DNA of 38,456 nucleotides, from assembly GCA_965658375.1 (NCBI GenBank), contig CBFHSD010000021.1:1-38456 (forward strand). Reading direction: 5' to 3'. The position numbers and the translations under genes were made by a program. Numbering within the stretch: the first letter of the stretch is position 1; every line of letters begins with the position of its first letter. Below are positions 32,127-38,456 of this stretch, in pieces. This DNA is from CBFHSD01 sp965658375 (GTDB taxonomy: Bacteria; Bacteroidota; Bacteroidia; Flavobacteriales_G; Salibacteraceae). The notes below the pieces were generated by a model that saw only the letters and a program-made list of their open reading frames with translations, ran no database searches and was not told the DNA's origin.

Positions 32127-34235
32127 ATGGCAAAGAAAAGAGACCTCAGTTTTACACGTAATATTGGTATTGCAGCGCACATTGATGCGGGTAAGACAAC
32201 TACCACAGAGCGTATACTTTATTACGGTGGTGTAAGTCACAAAATTGGCGAGGTGCACGATGGTGCAGCTACAATGGACTGGATGGAGCAAGAGCAAGAG
32301 CGTGGTATTACTATTACCTCTGCAGCTACTACTCTTAACTGGCCTTACAGAGGAAATGATTATCACGTAAACATTATTGATACTCCAGGACACGTTGACT
32401 TTACCGTTGAGGTGAATCGTTCGTTACGTGTTCTTGATGGTTTGGTATTCTTGTTTAGTGCAGTTGATGGTGTTGAGCCACAGTCTGAAACTAACTGGAG
32501 ACTGGCCGATAATTACAATGTGCCTCGTCTAGGTTTCGTTAATAAAATGGACCGTCAGGGTGCGGACTTCTTAAATGTAAGTCGCCAAGTGAAGAAGATG
32601 TTGGGTAGCCATGCGCTTCCACTTCAAATTCCTATTGGAGCAGAAGATACATTTAGAGGGGTGGTTGATTTGATCAACTTTAGAGGTATTGTTTGGAATG
32701 AAGCAGATCAAGGGATGACTTTCGAAGAGATTGACATTCCCGAAGATGTTCTGGAAGAGGCTACTGAATACAGAGAAGCGCTTCTTGAGGCAGTTGCTGA
32801 GTTTGACGATACTTTAATGGAGAAGTACTTCGAAGATCCAGAATCATTAACTGAGCGTGAAGTGCTAGATGCACTGCGTGAGGCTACGATTGCGGGTAAA
32901 GTAGTTCCAATGATGTGTGGTTCTGCCTTTAAAAATAAAGGTGTTCAGGCAATGTTGGATATGGTAATGGAAATTCTTCCTTCACCAATGGATACTGAAG
33001 CCATCATTGGCACAAATCCAGATAGCGATGAAGAAGAATCAAGAAAGCCAAGTTTTGAAGAGCCTTTCTCTGCATTGGCATTTAAAATTGCAACCGATCC
33101 TTTCGTTGGAAGACTTTGTTTCACTAGAGCTTACTCTGGTGTATTAGAGTCTGGTTCTTATGTATTGAACACAAGAACAGGGAAAAAAGAGAGAATTGCG
33201 CGTATTTATCAAATGCATGCAAACAAACAACAGCAAATCGACTCATTAGGTTGTGGTGATATTGCTGCGCTTGTTGGGTTTAAGGATATTAAAACTGGAG
33301 ATACGCTTTGTGCTGAAAAATCTCCAATAGTTTTAGAATCTATGGACTTCCCAGATCCAGTTATCGGGGTAGCTATTGAGCCTAAGACTCAAGCAGACGT
33401 GGATAAGTTGGGTGTAGCTTTGTCTAAATTGGCAGAAGAAGATCCTACTTTCCAAGTAAGAACAGACGAAAATTCTGGACAAACAATCATTAGTGGTATG
33501 GGTGAGCTTCACTTAGATATTATTCTTGATCGTTTGAAGAGAGAATTTAAAGTGGAGTGTAATCAAGGTGAACCTCAAGTAACGTACAAAGAGGCTATCA
33601 CTGGTGAGATTAGACATCGCGAAGTATACAAAAAGCAATCTGGTGGTCGCGGTAAATTCGCGGACATTCAGGTTACTATTGAACCTGCAGAAGAAGGTAA
33701 AGTTGGACTTGAGTTCGTAAATACCATCAAAGGTGGTAACGTACCTAAAGAATTCATTCCTTCAGTTGAAAAAGGGTTTAAAGAGGCAATGAAAAACGGT
33801 GTACTTGCAGGATTCGAAATGGATTCTATGAAAGTAACATTGTTTGATGGATCTTTTCACGCAGTCGATTCAGATCAATTGTCTTTTGAATTGGCAGCAA
33901 AAATGGCATATAGAAATGCTGTTCCGCAGGCTGGAGCTGTCCTTCTGGAACCAATCATGAAGTTAGAAGTACTTACTCCTGAAGAGAACATGGGTGACAT
34001 AGTGGCTGACTTGAATAGAAGAAGAGGTATAATCAACGGTATGGACGATCGTAATGGATCAAAAGTAGTGAAGGCATTTATTCCTCTTGCTGAAATGTTC
34101 GGGTATGTAACTCAGTTAAGAACAATCTCTTCTGGTAGAGCAACTTCTACTATGGAATTTGATCATTTTGAGCAAACTCCGAAAAATGTTTCTGAAGGTG
34201 TTATAGCGAAGGCTAAAGGAAAAGTAGAAGCTTAA
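32127..34235 (+). CDS. fusA: Elongation factor G
   Basis: A 702-residue translocation GTPase. G1: IAAHIDAGKTTTTERILYYG. Switch I/G2: MEQEQERGITITSAATTL. G3: IIDTPGHVDFTVEV. G4: GFVNKMDRQGADF. Domains II-V follow, with SGMGELHLDIILDRL in domain III and FGYVTQLRTISSGRATSTME in domain V. It is followed after 6 bp by rpsJ; the tuf gene that stands between fusA and rpsJ in many other bacteria is absent. Confidence 0.99.
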   Translation: MAKKRDLSFTRNIGIAAHIDAGKTTTTERILYYGGVSHKIGEVHDGAATMDWMEQEQERGITITSAATTLNWPYRGNDYHVNIIDTPGHVDFTVEVNRSLRVLDGLVFLFSAVDGVEPQSETNWRLADNYNVPRLGFVNKMDRQGADFLNVSRQVKKMLGSHALPLQIPIGAEDTFRGVVDLINFRGIVWNEADQGMTFEEIDIPEDVLEEATEYREALLEAVAEFDDTLMEKYFEDPESLTEREVLDALREATIAGKVVPMMCGSAFKNKGVQAMLDMVMEILPSPMDTEAIIGTNPDSDEEESRKPSFEEPFSALAFKIATDPFVGRLCFTRAYSGVLESGSYVLNTRTGKKERIARIYQMHANKQQQIDSLGCGDIAALVGFKDIKTGDTLCAEKSPIVLESMDFPDPVIGVAIEPKTQADVDKLGVALSKLAEEDPTFQVRTDENSGQTIISGMGELHLDIILDRLKREFKVECNQGEPQVTYKEAITGEIRHREVYKKQSGGRGKFADIQVTIEPAEEGKVGLEFVNTIKGGNVPKEFIPSVEKGFKEAMKNGVLAGFEMDSMKVTLFDGSFHAVDSDQLSFELAAKMAYRNAVPQAGAVLLEPIMKLEVLTPEENMGDIVADLNRRRGIINGMDDRNGSKVVKAFIPLAEMFGYVTQLRTISSGRATSTMEFDHFEQTPKNVSEGVIAKAKGKVEA

Positions 34236-34241
34236 TATATT

Positions 34242-34547
34242 ATGGCTCAAAAAATTAGAATTAAATTAAAGTCATACGATCACAACTTAGTCGATAAGAG
34301 TGCTGAGAAGATCGTGAAGACAGTAAAGTCGACAGGGGCTGTTGTGAATGGACCAATTCCTCTTCCTACACAGAAGAAGATATTTACGGTTCTTCGTTCA
34401 CCTCACGTAAACAAAAAATCACGCGAGCAATTTGAACTGAGCGCATATAAACGTCTTATGGACATTTATAGCTCATCGTCAAAAACAGTAGATGCTTTAA
34501 TGCGTCTCGAGTTGCCAAGTGGAGTAGAAGTTGAAATTAAAGTGTAA
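34242..34547 (+). CDS. rpsJ: 30S ribosomal protein uS10 (NusE)
   Basis: A 101-residue protein with KIRIKLKSYDHNLVDKSAEK, the loop GPIPLPTQKKIFTVLRSPHV and KKSREQFELSAYKRL. Besides its place in the 30S head it acts as NusE in antitermination complexes with NusB and NusG. It marks the start of the S10 gene order; here it joins directly to fusA. Confidence 0.99.
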   Translation: MAQKIRIKLKSYDHNLVDKSAEKIVKTVKSTGAVVNGPIPLPTQKKIFTVLRSPHVNKKSREQFELSAYKRLMDIYSSSSKTVDALMRLELPSGVEVEIKV

Positions 34548-34558
34548 TCGAACAAGCG

Positions 34559-35176
34559 ATGTTAGGCATTATTGGAAAGAAAATAGGGATGACGAGCGTT
34601 TTTACCGAAGAAGGTAAGAATGTAGCGTGCACAATGATTGAAGCCGGGCCTTGTACTGTAACGCAAGTTCGTACTGATGATAAAGACGGATATTCGGCAG
34701 TTCAATTAGGCTACGGTGAAGTAAGAGAAAAGCATGTAACAAATGCACTAAAAGGTCATTACAAGAAGGCTGGTATAGACGCTGCTAAAAAAGTAGTTGA
34801 GCTAAGAGGCAATGAAGGTGATTTGAAACTAGGTGATAAAGTTACTGTTGAAATCTTCGAGGAAGGCGAATTCGTTGATGTTGTAGGGACATCAAAGGGC
34901 AAGGGTTTCCAAGGGGTTGTAAAGCGTCATGGCTTTGCCGGTGTTGGTCAAGCAACGCATGGTCAACATAACAGAATGAGAGCACCAGGTTCTATTGGAG
35001 CTGCCTCTTATCCTGCACGTGTATTCAAAGGTATGAAGATGGCCGGCCGTATGGGTGGCGAAAGAGTAAAGGCACAAAACCTAGAGGTGATTAAAGTGCT
35101 TTCAGATAAGAATGTAGTATTGGTTAAAGGATCTGTTCCTGGACCCAATGGATCTTACGTAATTATTGAGAAGTAA
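34559..35176 (+). CDS. rplC: 50S ribosomal protein uL3
   Basis: A 205-residue protein that binds near the peptidyl-transferase centre. It begins LGIIGKKIGMTSVFTEEGK and has the central GTSKGKGFQGVVKRHGFAG and the extended loop HGQHNRMRAPGSIGAASYPA with the glutamine methylated in E. coli. Its stop overlaps the next start by one base (TAATG), so translation of rplD is likely coupled. Confidence 0.99.
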   Translation: MLGIIGKKIGMTSVFTEEGKNVACTMIEAGPCTVTQVRTDDKDGYSAVQLGYGEVREKHVTNALKGHYKKAGIDAAKKVVELRGNEGDLKLGDKVTVEIFEEGEFVDVVGTSKGKGFQGVVKRHGFAGVGQATHGQHNRMRAPGSIGAASYPARVFKGMKMAGRMGGERVKAQNLEVIKVLSDKNVVLVKGSVPGPNGSYVIIEK

Positions 35177-35802
35177 TGGAAGTTAAGGTAGTAGATAGAA
35201 ACGGAAAAGATACCGGGCGTAAAGTAACGCTAAATGAAGGTATCTATGGGGCTGAGCCAAACGACCATGCCATCTATTTGGATGTTAAGTTGTTCTTAGC
35301 AAACCAACGTCAAGGAACAAGTAAGGCGAAAGAAAGAGCTGAAATTACTGGTTCAACACGTAAGATTAAGAAACAAAAAGGTACTGGTACAGCGCGTGCT
35401 GGTAGCATCAAGTCTCCATTATTTAAAGGAGGAGGTAGAGTTTTTGGACCACGTCCAAGATCATACAGCTTCAAATTGAATAGAAAACAAAAGCAATTGG
35501 CACGTATTTCAGCGCTTTCTTACAAAGCAAAGAATGAGTCAATTACAGTTGTTGAAGACTTGAAATTTGATGCGCCTAAGACAAAAGAGTACATCAGCTT
35601 ATTAGCTAATCTCAAGGTAGATGCTAAAAAGTCAATGCTAGTGTTAGGTGAGTCTGATAAAAATGTATATTTGTCGGCTCGAAATTTACAAGGTTCACGT
35701 GTCGTAATGGCTTCTGAAGTAAACACTTACGATATCATGAACGCGAATACATTAGTACTTACTGAGAGTTCGGTAAGTAAAATTGAGAACATCTTAAGTT
35801 AA
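35176..35802 (+). CDS. rplD: 50S ribosomal protein uL4
   Basis: A 208-residue protein whose long loop lines the exit tunnel: KQKGTGTARAGSIKSPLFKG and GGRVFGPRPRSYSFKLNRK. In E. coli L4 also represses the S10 operon by binding its leader; here the operon has no separate S10 leader because rpsJ follows fusA at 6 bp, so such control would need to act elsewhere. The gene starts in the TAATG overlap with rplC. Confidence 0.99.
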   Translation: MEVKVVDRNGKDTGRKVTLNEGIYGAEPNDHAIYLDVKLFLANQRQGTSKAKERAEITGSTRKIKKQKGTGTARAGSIKSPLFKGGGRVFGPRPRSYSFKLNRKQKQLARISALSYKAKNESITVVEDLKFDAPKTKEYISLLANLKVDAKKSMLVLGESDKNVYLSARNLQGSRVVMASEVNTYDIMNANTLVLTESSVSKIENILS

Positions 35803-35807
35803 AGAGA

Positions 35808-36098
35808 ATGAGTGTTCTAGTGAAGCCGATTATAACGGAAAAGATGACGATTGAAGGCGAGAAGTTTAACAAATATGCCTTCATAGTAGATCGGAATGCA
35901 AATAAAATAGAGATTAAAGATGCGGTAGAAGCAGCTTATGATGTCTCCGTTGAAGCAGTGAATACCATGGTTCAGCCAGGTAAGAAAAAGTTGAGATATA
36001 CCAAAACTGGTGTACAATCTGGATCTACTGGCCATTACAAGAAAGCCGTGATTACATTGAAAGATGGTGATATGATTGATTTCTACAGCAACATTTAA
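35808..36098 (+). CDS. rplW: 50S ribosomal protein uL23
   Basis: A 96-residue protein at the exit of the peptide tunnel, which is the docking site for trigger factor and SRP. Recognised from LVKPIITEKMTIEGEKFNKY, FIVDRNANKIEIKDAVEAAY and VEAVNTMVQPGKKKLR. The gap to rplD is 5 bp and to rplB 10 bp. Confidence 0.98.
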   Translation: MSVLVKPIITEKMTIEGEKFNKYAFIVDRNANKIEIKDAVEAAYDVSVEAVNTMVQPGKKKLRYTKTGVQSGSTGHYKKAVITLKDGDMIDFYSNI

Positions 36099-36108
36099 GG
36101 CTAAGAAA

Positions 36109-36930
36109 ATGGCAGTAAAGAAATTCAAACCGATTACTCCAGGAACGCGCTATAAAGTAGTAAGTGGATTCGATACCATTACAACTGATAAGCCCGAGAA
36201 GTCTTTGATTGCACCTATCAAGAAAAGTGGTGGGCGTAACAATCAAGGACGGATGACTACGCGTTACCGTGGTGGTGGACACAAAAGAAGATACCGTATT
36301 ATCGATTTCAAAAGAGATAAGCATGGTATTGAGGGTCTTGTGAAAACCGTAGAGTATGATCCGAACAGATCAGCTCGTATTGCCCTTGTAGAATACAAGG
36401 ATGGCGAAAAAAGATACATCGTTGCACCGCAAGGATTGCAGGTTGGTCAAACCTTAATGTCTGGAGAAACAGCAACGCCTGAAGTAGGTAATGCAATGTT
36501 CTTGGGAAATATTCCATTAGGGAGTATCATTCACAACATTGAGCTACGCCCAGGACAAGGAGCTAAGATGGCACGTAGTGCTGGTTCTTATGCGCAACTG
36601 TCTGCAAAAGATGGGAAGTATGCAGTAATTAAATTGCCTTCAGGTGAATCAAGACTGATTCTCCAAACGTGTTTGGCAACTATTGGTTCTGTAGGTAACT
36701 CAGACTATGCGCTTGAAAGATCAGGTAAAGCTGGTCGTAGTCGTTGGTTAGGTAGAAGACCTCGAGTAAGAGGTGTTGCTATGAACCCAGTAGATCACCC
36801 AATGGGTGGTGGTGAAGGACGCCAGTCTGGAGGGTTGCCACGCAGTAGAAATGGCATTATGGCGAAAGGTTACAAAACCCGCCATAAGAAGAAAGCTTCT
36901 AATAAATATATAATCGAACGTAGGAAATAA
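36109..36930 (+). CDS. rplB: 50S ribosomal protein uL2
   Basis: A 273-residue protein needed for subunit joining and peptidyl transfer. Motifs: AVKKFKPITPGTRYKVVSGF, GRMTTRYRGGGHKRRYRII, PGQGAKMARSAGSYAQL and the C-terminal MNPVDHPMGGGEGR with the conserved histidine. A frame from 36076 would overlap rplW by 23 bp; the ATG at 36109 gives the standard AVKKFKP start. Confidence 0.99.
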   Translation: MAVKKFKPITPGTRYKVVSGFDTITTDKPEKSLIAPIKKSGGRNNQGRMTTRYRGGGHKRRYRIIDFKRDKHGIEGLVKTVEYDPNRSARIALVEYKDGEKRYIVAPQGLQVGQTLMSGETATPEVGNAMFLGNIPLGSIIHNIELRPGQGAKMARSAGSYAQLSAKDGKYAVIKLPSGESRLILQTCLATIGSVGNSDYALERSGKAGRSRWLGRRPRVRGVAMNPVDHPMGGGEGRQSGGLPRSRNGIMAKGYKTRHKKKASNKYIIERRK

Positions 36931-36937
36931 TTGAAGT

Positions 36938-37216
36938 ATGAGTAGGTCACTTAAAAAACCTCCTTTTGTTCACTACAAGTTAATGAAGCGTGTAGAGAAC
37001 ATGCAGGATTCGACAAAGAAGACAACCATTAAAACATGGTCACGTGCTTCAATGATTACTCCTGAGTTCGTTGGATTAACCGTAGCTGTTCACAACGGGA
37101 ATAAGTTCATTCCAGTCTTTGTAACAGAGAATATGGTAGGACATAAGTTAGGAGAATTTTCACCAACGCGTAACTTCAGAGGTCACGTAGGTAAAAAAGA
37201 TAAGGGTAAAAGATAA
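36938..37216 (+). CDS. rpsS: 30S ribosomal protein uS19
   Basis: A 92-residue protein of the 30S head that contacts the A-site finger. It begins SRSLKKPPFVHYKLMKRVE and has TWSRASMITPEFVGLTVAVH, NGNKFIPVFVTENMVGHKLG and EFSPTRNFRGH. The gaps to its neighbours are 7 and 10 bp. Confidence 0.99.
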   Translation: MSRSLKKPPFVHYKLMKRVENMQDSTKKTTIKTWSRASMITPEFVGLTVAVHNGNKFIPVFVTENMVGHKLGEFSPTRNFRGHVGKKDKGKR

Positions 37217-37226
37217 TTGAGTAACT

Positions 37227-37619
37227 ATGGGTTCAAGAAAATCAAATAAAGCGCAAGAGCGTAAAGAGGCCAGAAAAGAGCTAATTATTGCTCAGTTACG
37301 CAATTGTCCAACAAGCCCGCGTAAAATGCGTTTGGTTGCAGATATGATCAGAGGTATTGAAGTGGAAAAGGCTTCTGCTTTATTGCAGTTTAGCAAGAAA
37401 GAAGCTTCAATTCGTTTAGATAAGCTATTGAGATCTGCAATTGCAAACTACGAGCAAAAAACTGGCGGTAGCTGGGAAGAGGCGAACTTATTTGTAAAAG
37501 AGGTTCGTGTAGATAGTGCAAGAATGTTAAAGAGAATTCAACCAGCTCCTCAAGGGAGAGCACACAGAATTCGCAAGCGTTCAAACCACGTAACAATTAT
37601 TCTTGATTCAGCGAAATAA
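37227..37619 (+). CDS. rplV: 50S ribosomal protein uL22
   Basis: A 130-residue protein with a beta-hairpin reaching into the exit tunnel, the site of some macrolide-resistance changes. Recognised from LRNCPTSPRKMRLVADMIRG, FVKEVRVDSARMLKRIQPAP and QGRAHRIRKRSNHVTIIL. The N-terminus (GSRKSNKAQERKEARKEL) is about 15 residues longer than in E. coli. Confidence 0.98.
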   Translation: MGSRKSNKAQERKEARKELIIAQLRNCPTSPRKMRLVADMIRGIEVEKASALLQFSKKEASIRLDKLLRSAIANYEQKTGGSWEEANLFVKEVRVDSARMLKRIQPAPQGRAHRIRKRSNHVTIILDSAK

Positions 37620-37627
37620 GAGGCTAA

Positions 37628-38332
37628 ATGGGACAAAAGACAAATCCAATAGGAAACAGATTAGGTTACATCAAAGGTTGGGATTCTAACTGGTACGGTG
37701 GAAACGATTACGGAGACAAGATTGCTGAAGATGACAGAATCCGTAAATATCTAAATGCTCGTTTAGCTAAAGCAAGCATTTCAAGAGTAATTATAGAACG
37801 CACACTTAAGCTTGTTACAATTACAATCAACACAGCACGTCCAGGTATCATTATCGGGAAAGGTGGTCAAGAGGTTGATAAATTGAAAGAAGAGCTTAAG
37901 AAGCTCACAGGAAAAGAAGTTCAAATCAATATTTTCGAAATTAAACGTCCTGAGTTAGATGCTAAATTGGTAGCAGATAGCGTAGCACGTCAGATTGAGG
38001 GTAGGATTTCATTCCGTAGAGCAACTAAAATGGCAATTGCTTCTACCATGAGAATGGGAGCGGAAGGAATTAAAATACAAATTGCAGGTCGTTTGAACGG
38101 GGCTGAGATGGCACGTACAGAAATGTATAAAGAAGGTCGTACACCTTTACATACACTTCGTGCAGACATCGATTATGCTCTAACCGAAGCACACACCACT
38201 TATGGTCGTATCGGTGTAAAGGTTTGGATTTGCAAAGGAATGGTTTACGGAAAGCGTGATTTATCTCCGAATGTTGGTCAACAACAGAAAAGAGGTGGAA
38301 AAGGCGGTAAATTCCGTGGGAAACGTAAATAA
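37628..38332 (+). CDS. rpsC: 30S ribosomal protein uS3
   Basis: A 234-residue protein at the mRNA entry channel. It begins GQKTNPIGNRLGYIKGWDSN and has a KH domain with RPGIIIGKGGQEVDKLKEEL, then RRATKMAIASTMRMGAEGIK and VWICKGMVYGKRDL. A Gly/Lys-rich tail (QQQKRGGKGGKFRGKRK) ends the protein. It lies 21 bp before rplP. Confidence 0.99.
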   Translation: MGQKTNPIGNRLGYIKGWDSNWYGGNDYGDKIAEDDRIRKYLNARLAKASISRVIIERTLKLVTITINTARPGIIIGKGGQEVDKLKEELKKLTGKEVQINIFEIKRPELDAKLVADSVARQIEGRISFRRATKMAIASTMRMGAEGIKIQIAGRLNGAEMARTEMYKEGRTPLHTLRADIDYALTEAHTTYGRIGVKVWICKGMVYGKRDLSPNVGQQQKRGGKGGKFRGKRK

Positions 38333-38353
38333 GAAAGATAAAAAGGAACTCTA

Positions 38354-38456
38354 ATGTTACAACCGAGAAAAACCAAGCACAGAAAACAGCAAAAGGGCCG
38401 AATTAAGGGCAATGCTGGACGTGGTAGCGAGATAGCCTTTGGATCATTTGCAATTA
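38354..38456 (+). CDS. rplP: 50S ribosomal protein uL16, 3'-truncated by window edge
   Basis: The first 34 codons are present: MLQPRKTKHRKQQKGRIKGN, then AGRGSEIAFGSFAI, the usual start of uL16. The rest lies beyond the window. It is preceded by AAAAGGAACT about 5 bp before the ATG, one of the clearer Shine-Dalgarno sequences in this operon. The order rpsC-rplP is as in most bacteria. Confidence 0.97.
   Translation, partial: MLQPRKTKHRKQQKGRIKGNAGRGSEIAFGSFAI

Noticed and set aside
1..38456. tRNA genes, insertion sequences, CRISPR arrays or prophage genes
   Set aside because: No cloverleaf with a GGTTCGA-type arm, no transposase or integrase motif, and no regularly spaced DNA repeats were found. 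The only periodic DNA encodes the MORN repeats.

Overview
The window looks like a chromosomal segment from a low-GC member of the Bacteroidota, most likely Flavobacteriales (the family cannot be fixed from this sequence). The evidence: promoters of the TTG-N19-21-TAnnTTTGC type, mostly weak Shine-Dalgarno sequences, a DUF4290 gene beside murA, an EF-G gene joined directly to the S10 operon without tuf, an Asp-type MurA, and a DnaJ with only two of the usual four zinc-binding motifs. There are no tRNA or rRNA genes, no insertion sequence, no prophage and no CRISPR array. No stretch over 300 bases lacks a gene. All genes except the two edge genes appear intact.

Layout. (1) Positions 2-6146: a tightly coupled plus-strand operon of the MoxR/Bat aerotolerance type: MoxR ATPase (5'-truncated by the window edge), DUF58, DUF4381, a VWA protein (BatA), a VWA-TPR fusion (BatB/BatC) and BatD. 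It ends at a two-way terminator. (2) 6239-9186: a sulfide:quinone-reductase-like flavoprotein, divergent from a secreted protein built from about 19 MORN-type repeats. (3) 9202-14120: rimP-nusA-infB, whose promoter is followed within about 25 bp by a strong intrinsic terminator hairpin, so attenuation is likely. (4) 14140-16695: fabD, a small outer-membrane beta-barrel protein and an ADP-heptose epimerase. (5) 16732-20766: a MerR-type regulator and a membrane-anchored M23 peptidase, divergent from alaS; the two promoters lie back to back and interlock. (6) 20785-28655: a long minus-strand block of DUF4290, murA, a TlpA-like lipoprotein, grpE, dnaJ, an ABC-2 exporter pair and an NtrC-like response regulator without a DNA-binding domain. 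(7) 28708-31002: a PcrA/UvrD helicase. (8) 31152-38456: the fused str-S10 ribosomal operon, rpsL to rplP, which runs off the window.

Most genes are housekeeping genes for translation, protein folding, envelope synthesis and repair. The more unusual points are the proteobacterial-style Bat cluster with an internal lipobox in its fusion protein, the terminator in the rimP leader, the interlocked alaS/M23 promoters, loss of zinc centre I in DnaJ, the active-site Cys-to-Asp change in MurA, the NtrC-like protein without a helix-turn-helix, and a near-perfect palindrome upstream of rpsL. I did not find a clearly new multi-gene defence or metabolic system. The best candidates for undescribed biology are regulatory (the rimP leader) or single proteins (the MORN protein and the DUF4290 protein).
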